A stretch of DNA of 64,000 nucleotides from Palauibacter sp965207805 (GCA_965207805.1 OZ242312.1:1302001-1366000); one strand, 5' to 3'. Counted from the stretch's first letter, positions 7,363-17,115 are shown. Numbers and translations are program-made. Notes: generated by a model not told the origin, from the sequence alone.

Positions 7363-10137
7363 TCACGGCATCCGCCAACGAGCGGGCGGCGGCACCGCAT
7401 CGGCCGCCGCCGCCACGAGTCTTTCAATCGCGGATTCGAGCTGCCGCGCTCTTCGGCCGCGCGCAAACTGACGTGCCACATCTCTCCGGTCCGGCGTCCA
7501 ACCGCGGGTCGCGATGCCGCGCGCCTGGAGCGAGTCTGCGTCGGGCACGCAATCCGGTCCGCCACACGCCGTCGCGATGTCTGACCCGGGGTCATTCTCT
7601 TGGACGTTCACGGTTACGGTTGTGGTGTCCGTCTGGCTGGCGGAGTCGGCCACGGTCAGCTTCACGGCATACGTCCCCTGAGCATCGAACACATGGTTTC
7701 GCGTGCTCACCGTGTCCACGGCCACGGAATCGCCGTCTACGTGCCACGCGTAGCTCGTGATCCCGACATCGTCCGTGGAACCGGACCCGTCGAACGTGCA
7801 GTCGAGCTCGGAGCACTTGACGACGAGGCCGGCCGTAGGCGCGTAGTCCGGAACCTTCACCGTATCGGCGGAAGTGGCGGAGGCCCACCTCCCTTGTTCG
7901 TCCTCCACGGACAGCGTGATGACATAATTGTCAGGCTTTCTGAACGTATGCCGCAACGTGTCGCTCTTGCCCGACGCGAGCACGACGCCACTGGCGTACC
8001 AAATATAGCGCGTGATGCCGCTGTCGTCGGACGATTCGGATCCGTCGAACAGACAGGTCGGGACTTCGCAGGTCACGACAAGGTGAGCTGCGGGCGGCTC
8101 GTTCGTCACCGGGGGCAGTGGCGGCGAACCGGGATCTGGGGTGTCGATACGGCTGGGGGAGGAGTCTGGAAGCGCTGGACGCTCCAGATCCGTGCTGTCC
8201 CCCAGTCGGTACAGATTACCGCGCCAAAGCCGCCGAACGTGGTTCGATGACCAAGAGAGGCTGTCCTGGTTCTGAGCCGTGGGATGGAAGTTCTGCGGCG
8301 GAACCCAGTCTTCCGGCGGATTGATGCGCTGCTCAAAATACGTGGAATCGCTCGTGATCGTCGTGTCGACGCGCGCCTCAAGACACCAGATCAAGTGATC
8401 GATGCCTGACGGTGCCGCCGTCACAGTGTCCCGCGACACGCGGCACGAAGCCATCACGTCCATTACCGTACTGATGTCCAACTCGAGCACGTCGTGCGTC
8501 TCGTTGGCCGGATCGAACAGGTCATAGAAGAAGGCCGTCACTTCCCCGTGGTACCGGCTCCCGTCAGCGCGGCCCCCGTTCGAATCGGGCTTCGGCGTGA
8601 ACTCGACATACGATACGTTCCCCTCACTGTCGTACTTGACGCCTCGGTTGTTTTCGTAGTCCTCAGCGCTGTTGTAGTGGTATCCGGGAGTGTTGTACGC
8701 CGGCTCCGTTCGTAGCGCGTGGTAGTCGGCCCAGCCCTCCTGGTAGGCGCACACCATCGACTCCTCCGTGTACGCGTGATGCTCGGCGCAGTCGTCGTCG
8801 AGGTCATACAGCCCACCGAGCCGCGCGTGGTGCAAAGCATGGCCATATTCGTGGGCGAACACAAAGCTGCCCCAGCGACCCCAGAGACACTTGGGATCCC
8901 CGCCCCGGCCCTCGATGACCGTAATCTGGTCAGAGTATGGGAGGTACCAGCAACTGTTGATGTGACCGGGATGGACGGCGTCGGGATTGATCCGAACCGT
9001 GATTGCCGTGCGGGCCGGAAAGAGGCTGCGCGACTCCTCGATCGAGTACTGCGCGTTGATCCAAGTTCTGGCCTCGGCGCCCGGCACGTGCAGGTCGATC
9101 GTCCGGCCGCACAGATCGTCGCTGGCGACAAATCCCATGTCGGGCTCCGGCAAGATTTCCAGCTTGTCGTCACTCAATCCCAGCCGTCCCCGTCCTACGA
9201 ACTCAGTGCCCGCGCTGCCCGGGCACGGGATCACGAAGTCGCCGGTGTCGCTCGACCTGCCCGCGTAGCTCCCGAGGATGGAACCGGAGGGGGTCTGGAG
9301 GTCCAGCTCATACGGGACGCCGGGAAGGCGCCGCTGGTCGGTGAAGTCCAAGTCATAATATTGGACTTGGAAGCAAAGCTCCCGGCTTCCGCACTCGCCG
9401 ATGGCGGACGAACTCGCGAGGCCGGCAGCACCGTCCTTGGCGGGGCGGGAGGGCGGTGGGGGCGCGTTCAGGCGACGCGCGGGCCCCGGCTGCCGGCGGA
9501 ATCCGGGCGGAAGCAAGGCAGGGTCGAAGTCGCGGAGAACGCGCCCGCCATCGTCGTGTACGAACAGCCAGAGATATTCGTGATTCACCCGCGCGACCCG
9601 GCCGGACGCGCCCGTGGGATGCAGGTCGGCGACGCGGGCACTCGCGTGAACCCGGTAGACGCCGGGCGCGGGAATCTCGAGCGCCGTCGTCTGCGTCTCC
9701 ACCGCCCCGGCGGTAACCGCGCCGCTGGACTCCACCACCGCCGGGATCTTACGTTCCAGTGTCGTCTTGTACGTCTCGGTCCAACCGGATCGCCTGGCGA
9801 ATTCGATCTCCGGGAGCGTGAGGCGGAAATCGGCCTCCGACGCCGCGAACCTCGCGGTGTACGTAACGGCCACATCGATGCGCGTGCGGGGCTTGAACGT
9901 CCCGTTCGCCTTGATCGAGATGTCGAACCAGGCCTGCGCGGCCAGGTTCTCGGTGACGCCGCGGGAGCCCGCGCGCAGCGGGGCCGAGGGCCGGTGGGCG
10001 GCATCCGGTGTCCGCGCGGCGCGCGACGCCGGTCCCGCGACCGTGTTCGAGTCGTCTGAACATCCGGCCACGATGGCCGCGACAAGGAGTGCGAACGCCG
10101 CACGATGCCCGTCTTGGATGTTTAGCGGAATACGCAT
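7363..10137 (-). CDS. Secreted zinc metalloprotease lipoprotein with PKD domains
   Basis: 924 residues. The N-terminus is a lipoprotein signal (AFALLVAAIVAGCSDD; lipidated Cys near residue 26). Residues ~50-250 are beta-rich and unassigned. The zinc site HEYGHALHH is at residues 429-437 (H429, E430, H433), followed about 35 residues on by EGWADYHA, whose Glu is a plausible third ligand as in gluzincin peptidases. Two PKD repeats follow at about 690-860 (FDGSESSDDSGITRYIW and FDGSGSTDDVGITSYAW, each closing with a VT(L/V) strand), then a basic tail. GAGAGG lies 8 nt before the ATG. The product is probably exported to the outer surface. It converges on the previous gene with a 30-bp gap. Substrate unknown. 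Confidence 0.82.
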   Translation of the reverse strand: MRIPLNIQDGHRAAFALLVAAIVAGCSDDSNTVAGPASRAARTPDAAHRPSAPLRAGSRGVTENLAAQAWFDISIKANGTFKPRTRIDVAVTYTARFAASEADFRLTLPEIEFARRSGWTETYKTTLERKIPAVVESSGAVTAGAVETQTTALEIPAPGVYRVHASARVADLHPTGASGRVARVNHEYLWLFVHDDGGRVLRDFDPALLPPGFRRQPGPARRLNAPPPPSRPAKDGAAGLASSSAIGECGSRELCFQVQYYDLDFTDQRRLPGVPYELDLQTPSGSILGSYAGRSSDTGDFVIPCPGSAGTEFVGRGRLGLSDDKLEILPEPDMGFVASDDLCGRTIDLHVPGAEARTWINAQYSIEESRSLFPARTAITVRINPDAVHPGHINSCWYLPYSDQITVIEGRGGDPKCLWGRWGSFVFAHEYGHALHHARLGGLYDLDDDCAEHHAYTEESMVCAYQEGWADYHALRTEPAYNTPGYHYNSAEDYENNRGVKYDSEGNVSYVEFTPKPDSNGGRADGSRYHGEVTAFFYDLFDPANETHDVLELDISTVMDVMASCRVSRDTVTAAPSGIDHLIWCLEARVDTTITSDSTYFEQRINPPEDWVPPQNFHPTAQNQDSLSWSSNHVRRLWRGNLYRLGDSTDLERPALPDSSPSRIDTPDPGSPPLPPVTNEPPAAHLVVTCEVPTCLFDGSESSDDSGITRYIWYASGVVLASGKSDTLRHTFRKPDNYVITLSVEDEQGRWASATSADTVKVPDYAPTAGLVVKCSELDCTFDGSGSTDDVGITSYAWHVDGDSVAVDTVSTRNHVFDAQGTYAVKLTVADSASQTDTTTVTVNVQENDPGSDIATACGGPDCVPDADSLQARGIATRGWTPDRRDVARQFARGRRARQLESAIERLVAAAADAVPPPARWRMP

Positions 10138-10666
10138 ACACGTCCTCTCTGGGGATGGAAAAGTGTGAGGATGGAACGAGACTATATAGTTGAGTTGCTG
10201 TCCCCCAAGCCTCCTGCAAATCGGGGATGCGATCGATCAAGCCCGAGTCGGCTTAGTGAAAAAAGACCGTACTTCCCGTTGTCATATATAATAAATCGCA
10301 ACTTCAACCCTTGGTCCGCTCGTCAACTACGGCGATACGGACCTGGAAAGTTACACTCACTATATTTCACAGTACACGACAGTTATTTATATCAGTCTTG
10401 GCGTTCCTGTCGCTACGGTCACTGTAACTGCCGCGAATCGTAGTCACAGGAGAGTTTCGTCCAAAACGCTAATATACTACCGCGTGCTGTACGGCTTCCG
10501 CCCTTTCTTGATCGGACGTGTCAAGGCGTTACATCGTGGAGCGCAAGAGTATGATGCCTGAACCTGCAAGAGTCAAGCTCAAGCGTGCGGTTTTGGCTTG
10601 GAAGGCCCGGAAAAGCTATGGTCATGCTGTGATCCGGCAGGGAGTCGCCGAGTTAAGGGGGGCAGT
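10138..10666. other. Divergent 529-bp intergenic region, A/T-rich
   Basis: No gene is seen. The region separates the protease lipoprotein (minus) and the LRR lipoprotein (plus) and is markedly richer in A/T than its surroundings, with several TATA-like patches (about 10182-10189, 10283-10294, 10359-10365, 10383-10391 and 10471-10476) that could serve as promoter elements in either direction. An AGGGGGG stretch just before 10667 is the ribosome binding site of the LRR gene. No convincing hairpin terminator or regulatory RNA was found. Confidence 0.5.
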
Positions 10667-12517
10667 ATGATCAGGAGCGGAGGATGGGAGCTGACTCGGT
10701 TGGCGCTGCTCGTGCCGGTTCTCGCCTGCGGGGGGACGCGGCCGGCCGACCCGGAGCCCGCCGACCCGGAGCCTCCCGCCCCGCTCGTGGCCACCCGGCT
10801 GGTGGTACTGCCCGCAACGGTGATGCTGTTCGCGCTGGGGGACGAGGCGCTCTTGTCCGCGCGGGTTCTGGACCGGCAGGACAACGTGCTGGGGGGCGAG
10901 CGGGTCTCGTGGAGCACGGACGATCCGTCGGTGGCCGCCGTGGACGGGACGGGCGTGGTGACGGCGGTGGACAACGGATCGGCGACGGTGACGGCGGCCT
11001 CGGGGAGCCTTGAGGGGACCGCAGCGGTTACCGTGATGCAGCAGGCGGTGCGGGTGGAAGCGCCATCGGCACCGGACACGCTGCGCCGGTACGGCGACAC
11101 GGTGCGGGTGGCGGTGCGGGCGTTCGACGCGAACGGCCATCCGGCGCCGGTGGGGGCGCTGGAGTGGACGACGAGCGACTCGTCGGTCGCGGCGGTGGAC
11201 GGGACGGGCCTGGTGACGGCGGCGGGGAACGGGTCGGCGACGATCTCGGCGGTGGCCGGGCAGGACACTGCGGCCGTCGAGGTGGCAGTGTATGACCGGG
11301 AGGGGGAGGACCGCGAGGTCCTTCTGGCGCTGCGCCGGGCCATCGGACCCCGCCGGTTGGAGCGCCGGGGGTGGGATCCGTCGAAGTCGATCTCGACCTG
11401 GTGGGGCGTCACGACCGAGGAGGAGGGGCGCGCCACGCGCGTCGTGGAGCTGTCGCTGCCGGACGAGGAATTGGGGGGGGCGTTGCCGCGGGAACTCGGG
11501 CGTCTCCGCTCGCTGCGGGTCCTCCACCTGCAGGAGAACAGCATTCGGGGCGTCGTCCCGCGCGAGGTGGGGATGCTGCCGCACCTGGAGAGCCTGCGGC
11601 TGGACCGCACGTTGGTCGAGGGTCTGGAGGGCCCCTTTCCGAGTCTGAGGGTCCTGAATCTCGCCGAGACCCGGATCGGTTCCTCCTTCCTGCTCGGCCA
11701 CCTGCCGAACCTCAGGTCGCTGGATCTGAGCGGGAACGACCTGCTCTTCTTTCCGGGCAACGTGTTCGAGATGCGGGATCTCGAGGTTCTGCACCTCAAC
11801 TGGCACTGGTTTACCGGCCAAATCCCTCCTGAACTCGCCAACCTCGAGAACCTCAGGGTGCTGGGGCTAACCGGGAGCTACTTGCCCATCCGGAACATGT
11901 ATCGTGGCATGGACAGCACCATCCCCCCCGAACTCGGCAAGCTGGCCAACCTCGAGGAGCTGTACTTGGGTCGGAACCGACTGCGTGGCACGATCCCGCC
12001 CGAACTCGGCGACCTCGCCAACCTCCGCGTGTTGAACTTGGCCTACTCCGCCGCTCCGAGGCGGGGGGACCCCGCCGGCCTCGAGGGCCCGATTCCGCCG
12101 GAGCTCGGCAACCTCGCCAACCTCGAGGAGTTGCGGCTGAGTGAAAACCGGCTAACCGGACCTATCCCGCCGGAGCTCGGCAACCTATCCAATCTCAAGG
12201 AGTTATGGTTGAACAGTAACCAGCTGACCGGTCCTGTCTTGCCCGAACTCGGACGGCTCGTGAAACTGGAGAGGCTGGAACTCAACCACACGGAGTTGAG
12301 CGGTCCGTTCCCGGAGGCGTTCGGCGACCTCACCCGCCTCGAGGTGCTGATGCTCGGCAGCACGCGCATGAGCGGACCGCTGCCCCGGGCCGCCACACGG
12401 ATGACGGCGCTCAGGACTCTGTCCTTGGTGCCGACGCTCTGCGTGCCGCGCGACTCCACGTTCGACGCATGGGTGGAGGGAATCATGTGGTTCACGGGGA
12501 CCCGCTGCCGCAACTGA
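10667..12517 (+). CDS. Surface lipoprotein with Big_2 and leucine-rich repeats
   Basis: 616 residues. ATG 10667 follows a purine-rich AGGGGGGC site and gives a lipoprotein signal (LALLVPVLACGG). After a Pro/Glu/Asp spacer, residues ~35-205 contain two bacterial Ig-like (Big_2) modules, recognisable by VSWSTDDPSVAAVDGTGVVTA and the near copy WTTSDSSVAAVDGTGLVTA. From ~residue 215 come leucine-rich repeats with the plant/bacterial-type consensus (IPPELGNLANLEELRLSENRLTG), about 13 units, many repeating PPELG. This is a predicted cell-surface binding protein, lipid-anchored. The near-identical repeats make the DNA prone to recombination or assembly collapse. No ligand can be inferred. Confidence 0.85.
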   Translation: MIRSGGWELTRLALLVPVLACGGTRPADPEPADPEPPAPLVATRLVVLPATVMLFALGDEALLSARVLDRQDNVLGGERVSWSTDDPSVAAVDGTGVVTAVDNGSATVTAASGSLEGTAAVTVMQQAVRVEAPSAPDTLRRYGDTVRVAVRAFDANGHPAPVGALEWTTSDSSVAAVDGTGLVTAAGNGSATISAVAGQDTAAVEVAVYDREGEDREVLLALRRAIGPRRLERRGWDPSKSISTWWGVTTEEEGRATRVVELSLPDEELGGALPRELGRLRSLRVLHLQENSIRGVVPREVGMLPHLESLRLDRTLVEGLEGPFPSLRVLNLAETRIGSSFLLGHLPNLRSLDLSGNDLLFFPGNVFEMRDLEVLHLNWHWFTGQIPPELANLENLRVLGLTGSYLPIRNMYRGMDSTIPPELGKLANLEELYLGRNRLRGTIPPELGDLANLRVLNLAYSAAPRRGDPAGLEGPIPPELGNLANLEELRLSENRLTGPIPPELGNLSNLKELWLNSNQLTGPVLPELGRLVKLERLELNHTELSGPFPEAFGDLTRLEVLMLGSTRMSGPLPRAATRMTALRTLSLVPTLCVPRDSTFDAWVEGIMWFTGTRCRN

Positions 12518-12658
12518 CCGCCGCAAGGCCGCCGACCCGGTTGCACCCCCCCCGCAACCCGTTCTAGACTGAATCCCCCCGGCCGACGGGCGGCCGGATG
12601 AGTCCCGTTCCGGGAGCTCCGCCGGCGCTCCCGCCGGCACAGGATCAGGAGTGGCCGC

Positions 12659-13126
12659 ATGAAGCGCATCTCCATGACCGTGAACGGGGTTCGGCACGAG
12701 GCGGACGTCGAACCCCGCACCCTCCTCGTTCATTTCATCCGCGAACAACTCGAACTGACCGGCACCAACGTGGGCTGCGACACGTCCTCGTGCGGCGCCT
12801 GCACGATTCTGATGAACGGTCAGTCGGTGAAGTCGTGTACCGTGCTCGCCGTCCAGGCGGATGGCGCGGACGTGACCACGGTCGAGGGGCTCGCGAGCAA
12901 CGGCGACTGGCACCCGGTCCAGAAGGCGTTCCACGAGAACCACGGCCTGCAGTGCGGGTTCTGCACGCCGGGCATGATGATGGCCGCGGTGGGATACCTG
13001 GATGAGAACCCGGCGCCGACGGAAGGGGAAGTCCGGCTCGCGCTGGAGGGCAACCTCTGCCGGTGCACCGGCTACCACAACATCGTCAAGGCGGTGCTCG
13101 CGGCCGCCGACGACATGGGCTCTTAG
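12659..13126 (+). CDS. 2Fe-2S subunit of Mo hydroxylase (CoxS-like)
   Basis: 155 residues, the usual size of the small subunit of xanthine dehydrogenase/CO dehydrogenase-family enzymes. It has both ferredoxin clusters: the plant-type motif CDTSSCGACTILMNG...SC near residues 40-65 and the all-helical domain motif CGFCTPGM ... NLCRCTGY near residues 100-145. It transfers electrons from the Mo cofactor to FAD. First gene of a three-gene operon, with 15 nt to the large subunit. The 141-bp spacer upstream probably holds the operon promoter, but I cannot place its boxes with confidence. Confidence 0.94.
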   Translation: MKRISMTVNGVRHEADVEPRTLLVHFIREQLELTGTNVGCDTSSCGACTILMNGQSVKSCTVLAVQADGADVTTVEGLASNGDWHPVQKAFHENHGLQCGFCTPGMMMAAVGYLDENPAPTEGEVRLALEGNLCRCTGYHNIVKAVLAAADDMGS

Positions 13127-13141
13127 GGGAGGAGAGAGAAC

Positions 13142-15508
13142 ATGGCGACGGCTGAGAAATACGTTGGCGGCGGGGTCCCGCGGAAAGAGGATCCCAAGCT
13201 TCTCACGGGGCAGGGCCAGTTCCTGGAAGGCCTCACGCTGCCCGGCATGCTTCATGCGGCGCTCGTGCGCAGCCCGCACGGTTCGGCGCGCATCAACTCG
13301 GTGGACGTTTCCGAAGCCGAAACCGCCGAGGGCGTCGTCGCCGCGTACAGCGGGGCCGACCTCGCCGATGAATGGGCGGCGGGGCTGCCCATGGCGTGGC
13401 CCGTGACCGACGACATTCGGATCCCCGACCACTGGCCGGTGGCGCAGGATGTGGCGCGCTACGTGGGCGACGCGGTGGCGGTCGTCGTCGCGACGAGCCG
13501 CAACGCCGCTCTCGACGCAGCGGAACTGGTGGAGGTCGACTACGGGGTGCAGGAGGCGGTCGTGGACGTGGAGGCGGCGCTGGCCGACGACGCGCCACGC
13601 GTGCACGAGTCGTTCGACGACAACAAGAGCTACACCTGGGCGCTGACGAACGGCGACGTGGACGCGGCGTTCGCGAAGGCGGACGTCGTGGTCAGCGAGC
13701 GCTACACGCAGCCGCGGCTGATCCCGAACGCGATGGAGCCGCGCGCCGTCGTCGCGCAGCCGGTCCCCTCGACGGGCGACTTCACGGTGTGGTCGACGAC
13801 GCAGATCCCGCACGTGGCGAAAGTCCTCTTCGCGCTCACCCTCGGAATCCCCGAGGGCCAGATCCGGGTCATCGCGCCCTCCGACGTGGGCGGCGGCTTC
13901 GGATCGAAGCTCAACGTCTATGCCGAGGAGGCGCTCTGCATCGCCCTCGCGCGCCGTCTGGGAAGGCCGGTCAAGTGGGTCGCGGGCCGGAGCGAGGGCT
14001 ACCTCGCCACGATCCACGGCCGGGACCAGGTCCAGAAGATCGAGATCGCGGCGACCTCCGACGGCGACATCCTCGGATACCGCGTCAACATCGCGGCGGC
14101 CATGGGCGCCTACCTGCAGCTCGTGGCACCGGGGGTTCCGCTCCTGGGCGCCTTCCTCTACTGCGGCTGCTACGGCGGCGAAGCGTACCACTTCGAGTGC
14201 ACGGGCGTGTTCACGAACACGACCCCGACGGACGCCTACCGGGGCGCGGGCCGGCCCGAGGCCACCTACGCCATCGAGCGGGCGATCGACTCGCTCGCGC
14301 GGGAGGTCGGCGTGGACCCGGCGGAAATCCGGCGCAGAAACTTCCTCCCGGCCGGCGACATGGTGCAGAGCCCGGGCGGGCTCGCCTTCGACTCGGCCGA
14401 CTACGAGCCCGCGCTCGACCGCGCGCTGGAACTGCTCGACTACGACGGGTTCCGGAGCGACCAGGCGGAGCGCCGGGCGGGAGGGGGCGGCAAGCAGATT
14501 GGCGTCGGATTCTCCTCCTACGTGGAGATCTGCGGGCTCGCGCCCTCGCAGGTGCTGGCTTCGCTGAAGTACGCAGCCGGCGGCTGGGACGCGGCGACGG
14601 TGCGCATGCTGCCGACCGGAAAGGCGGAAGTCGTGACGGGCAGCTCGCCGCACGGGCAGGGGCACGTGACCTCCTGGTCCCAGATCGCGGCGGACGCGCT
14701 CGGGATTCCGTACGAGGACGTCACGGTCCTCCACGGGGACACGCACGTGGCGCCGCACGGGATGAACACCTACGGGAGCCGCAGCCTCGCGGTGGCCGGG
14801 GTCGCCGTGCACAACGCGTGCGACCGGGTGGTCGACAAGGCGAGAGGACTCGCGGCGCACCTGCTCGAGGTCGCGCCCGAGGACCTCGAGTACGAGGCGG
14901 GGACCTTCTCGGTGAAGGGGGTGCCGGACCGCACGAAGTCGATGCCGGAACTCGCCTTCGCGGCGTGGACGGCCCACAGCCTGCCGGAGGATTCCGAGCC
15001 GGGGCTCGAGGCGAGCTGCGTGTACGATCCGCCGAACTTCACCTTCCCCTTCGGCACGCACGTGGCCGTCGTCGAGGTGGATACGGAGACCGGCGCCGTG
15101 GATCTCGTCCGCTACATCGCGGTGGACGACTGCGGGCCCGTGATCAACCCCGTGATCGTGGACGGCCAGGTACACGGCGGCGTGGCGCAGGGGATCGCGG
15201 CGGCGCTGTACGAGGAAGCGACGTACGCGGAGGACGGGACGCTCGAGACGTCGTCGATGGTCAACTATCTCGTCCCGTCCGCGGCGGAGTTCCCGTCCTT
15301 CGAGACGGATCGAACGGTGACGCCGAGCACCTCGAACCCCATGGGGGTGAAGGGGATCGGCGAGGCGGGGACGATCGGGTCGGCGCCGGCGGTGATCAAC
15401 GCGATCGTGGATGCGCTCTCGCACCTCGGCGTGACGGACGTCCCGATGCCGGCGAGTCCGGAACGGGTCTGGCGAGCGATTCAGGCGGCCCAGGGAGGTG
15501 AGGCATGA
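13142..15508 (+). CDS. Mo-cofactor large subunit, form II CoxL/xanthine dehydrogenase family
   Basis: 788 residues, full length for the CoxL/XDH large subunit. The N-terminal GKYxxxxxVPRKEDPKLLTGQGQF pattern is typical. The active-site loop AYRGAGR (residues 365-371) is the form II motif; bona fide CO dehydrogenases carry AYRCSFR, so CO oxidation should not be assumed. The catalytic Glu occurs in GVKGIGEAGT (E741). GGGFGSK near residue 245 and a PHGQGH motif bind the cofactor. It oxidises an unidentified small molecule (aldehyde, purine or similar) with electrons passing to CoxS and CoxM. Its stop overlaps the start of the FAD subunit (ATGA). GGAGAG precedes the ATG. Confidence 0.93.
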   Translation: MATAEKYVGGGVPRKEDPKLLTGQGQFLEGLTLPGMLHAALVRSPHGSARINSVDVSEAETAEGVVAAYSGADLADEWAAGLPMAWPVTDDIRIPDHWPVAQDVARYVGDAVAVVVATSRNAALDAAELVEVDYGVQEAVVDVEAALADDAPRVHESFDDNKSYTWALTNGDVDAAFAKADVVVSERYTQPRLIPNAMEPRAVVAQPVPSTGDFTVWSTTQIPHVAKVLFALTLGIPEGQIRVIAPSDVGGGFGSKLNVYAEEALCIALARRLGRPVKWVAGRSEGYLATIHGRDQVQKIEIAATSDGDILGYRVNIAAAMGAYLQLVAPGVPLLGAFLYCGCYGGEAYHFECTGVFTNTTPTDAYRGAGRPEATYAIERAIDSLAREVGVDPAEIRRRNFLPAGDMVQSPGGLAFDSADYEPALDRALELLDYDGFRSDQAERRAGGGGKQIGVGFSSYVEICGLAPSQVLASLKYAAGGWDAATVRMLPTGKAEVVTGSSPHGQGHVTSWSQIAADALGIPYEDVTVLHGDTHVAPHGMNTYGSRSLAVAGVAVHNACDRVVDKARGLAAHLLEVAPEDLEYEAGTFSVKGVPDRTKSMPELAFAAWTAHSLPEDSEPGLEASCVYDPPNFTFPFGTHVAVVEVDTETGAVDLVRYIAVDDCGPVINPVIVDGQVHGGVAQGIAAALYEEATYAEDGTLETSSMVNYLVPSAAEFPSFETDRTVTPSTSNPMGVKGIGEAGTIGSAPAVINAIVDALSHLGVTDVPMPASPERVWRAIQAAQGGEA

Positions 15509-16374
15509 TTCCCGCGTCTTTCGACTACGAGCGCGCGTCGTCTCTCGATGAGGCGCTGAATCTGCTCGCCGAGGGCGGCGAGGACGCGCGGCCGCTGGCC
15601 GGCGGACATTCGCTGCTTCCGCTCATGCGGCTGCGCCTCGCGCGGCCCTCGCTGCTCGTCGATATCGGCGGGCTCGAAGAACTGCGCGGCGTGCACTCCG
15701 ATGGGGACTCGGTCGTCATCGGCGCGCTGACGACGCATCACGAGGTGGCCGGCGCGTCCGAACTCACGGGCGGCAGCGGCCTTCTGGCGCAGGTGGCGGA
15801 AGGGATCGGCGATCCTCAGGTGCGGCACCGCGGTACGCTCGGCGGTTCCGTCGCGCACGCGGATCCGGCCTCCGACCTGCCGGCGGCGCTGCTCGCGCTC
15901 GATGCCGAAGTCACCCTCGCGGGGCGCGGCGGCACGCGCTCGGTGGCGGCGGCGGACTTCTTCGTCGGTCCGTTCATGTCGGCCGCGGCGGATGGGGAGA
16001 TCGTGACCGGCGTCCGGGTGCCGACGCGGGAGGGCTGGGGCAGCGCCTACCGGAAGTTCCAGCGCCGCGCGCAGGACTGGGCGATCGTCGGCGTGGCCGC
16101 CGTCGTGAACTGGACCGACTCCGGGATCGCGGGCGCCGCGATCGGGCTCACGAACATGGGCGGCACGCCGCTGCGGGCGCCCGGGGTCGAAGCGGCCCTG
16201 GCCGGCGCGTCCGAGAAGGCGCAGATCCTCGCCGCGGCGTCGAAGGTGTCGGAACTCGAGACGCCCCCGGCGGACGAGAACGCAAGCTCCGAGTACCGCG
16301 CCCACCTCGCGCAGGTGCTGATCGCGCGCGCGGTGGCCGAGGCCGCCGGCTGCCCCGGAATGCAGGGAGGCTAG
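15505..16374 (+). CDS. FAD-binding subunit of Mo hydroxylase (CoxM-like)
   Basis: 289 residues, matching the medium subunit. The FAD-binding motifs are present: AGGHSLLPLMRLR (residues ~32-44) and the second motif GTLGGSVAHADPASDLPAALLALDA (~111-135, starting GTLGG). The C-terminal CoxM domain follows (FRK-like KFQRRAQDWAIVGVA). It starts inside the large-subunit stop (ATGA overlap), so the subunits are translationally coupled. Order small-large-medium is typical of form II clusters, whereas canonical cox operons read M-S-L. No accessory genes (CoxD/E/F/G or XdhC) are adjacent, so cofactor insertion must depend on genes elsewhere. Confidence 0.93.
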   Translation: MIPASFDYERASSLDEALNLLAEGGEDARPLAGGHSLLPLMRLRLARPSLLVDIGGLEELRGVHSDGDSVVIGALTTHHEVAGASELTGGSGLLAQVAEGIGDPQVRHRGTLGGSVAHADPASDLPAALLALDAEVTLAGRGGTRSVAAADFFVGPFMSAAADGEIVTGVRVPTREGWGSAYRKFQRRAQDWAIVGVAAVVNWTDSGIAGAAIGLTNMGGTPLRAPGVEAALAGASEKAQILAAASKVSELETPPADENASSEYRAHLAQVLIARAVAEAAGCPGMQGG

Positions 16375-16810
16375 CGGCAAGTCAACGGAGTCGAGGACCT
16401 GCCGGCCTCACCGAATCGCGTGGCCGTCCAGCCCTACGCTGGCGGCCCGGGCGTCATCGCGCGCCGCAGGGCCGCCACGCATCCCCCCTCCCGAAACGCT
16501 CCTCAGGCAAGGAGAAGCGCTTCCATCCCCCCCGATTGCGGGCTCCGTGCGGGGTGGATGTGTGCATATTGTATGTATATCGCAGTGGTTTAGTGCTAAA
16601 ACGAATGGCGAATAGACAATAACGTATTGTTCATATCTGGAAATCCGAGGCCAGGTCCTCTTGTTCCTGACGGGCTCGGCTTGCGCAAAGACTGCGACGC
16701 CAAAGACGGTCCGGCGACTCGCGGCAGGAAACGCGGGCTGGCATCCTTGTCTCGCGCGACACATAATAGGCTGGTGGCTTCTTGCCCCACCTTCATCTTT
16801 GGAGGATGCC
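16375..16810 (+). other. 436-bp intergenic region with AT-rich promoter island
   Basis: No gene is supported. The first ~180 bp is GC-rich. From about 16558 to 16640 the composition drops sharply, with ATATT, TGTATGTATAT and a dyad ACAATA-ACG-TATTGT at 16616-16630 (6-base arms, 3-base spacer). This is the likely promoter and operator of the Tat lipopeptide/cupin pair downstream. A reverse-strand open frame across it has no coding features. Confidence 0.45.
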
Positions 16811-17032
16811 TTGGAAGACCGGGAAGGCCTCAAGTCGACCGATATTCGAGTCCGCGACGTTCCGCGCCGGTCGTTTCTCGAAACGGCGCTGTACCTGGTC
16901 GGGGCAGTTGGCCTGCTGGGTGCATGCGGCGAGACATCGACATCCGATACGGGAGATCAGGACGGCGATCCGGTCGATCTGGATCCCACCGATTCCATCG
17001 ACACCGATGGTGACCCCGTGGATTCCGACTGA
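16811..17032 (+). CDS. Tiny Tat-type lipopeptide, Asp-rich
   Basis: 73 residues. TTG at 16811 is chosen because GGAGG lies at 16801-16805; no ATG fits. The N-terminal leader has a twin-arginine motif (PRRSFLETALYL, R19-R20), a hydrophobic core and a lipobox LLGAC (Cys39), so a folded or modified protein is likely exported by Tat and lipidated. The mature part is only 35 residues, 12 of them Asp, without Lys or Arg, and repeats DGDPVD twice. Asp-x-Asp-x-Asp-Gly patterns recall calcium-binding loops. It sits 83 bp before a JmjC/cupin oxygenase, a class that hydroxylates proteins, so it may be a substrate or a partner. Not recognised as a known family. Confidence 0.62.
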   Translation: MEDREGLKSTDIRVRDVPRRSFLETALYLVGAVGLLGACGETSTSDTGDQDGDPVDLDPTDSIDTDGDPVDSD

Positions 17033-17115
17033 CCGGGCACGGTGCCGTTTGCGGCCGTGACGTTCGTCTGTCGGAGTCGGCCCAGCCCGCATCTTCCCCG
17101 TGACAGCTACTCCAG

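Noticed and set aside
12203..15424. A 1073-codon open frame on the minus strand across the coxS/coxL genes
   Set aside because: It mirrors the third-position bias of the plus-strand genes, has no recognisable domains, and would overlap two well-supported CDS.
13142..15508. Aerobic CO dehydrogenase (form I)
   Set aside because: The active-site loop is AYRGAGR, not AYRCSFR; only a CoxL-like, form II assignment is justified.
16408..16833. Minus-strand 141-codon frame upstream of the Tat lipopeptide
   Set aside because: Covers the A/T-rich promoter island and the small gene on the plus strand; no coding features.
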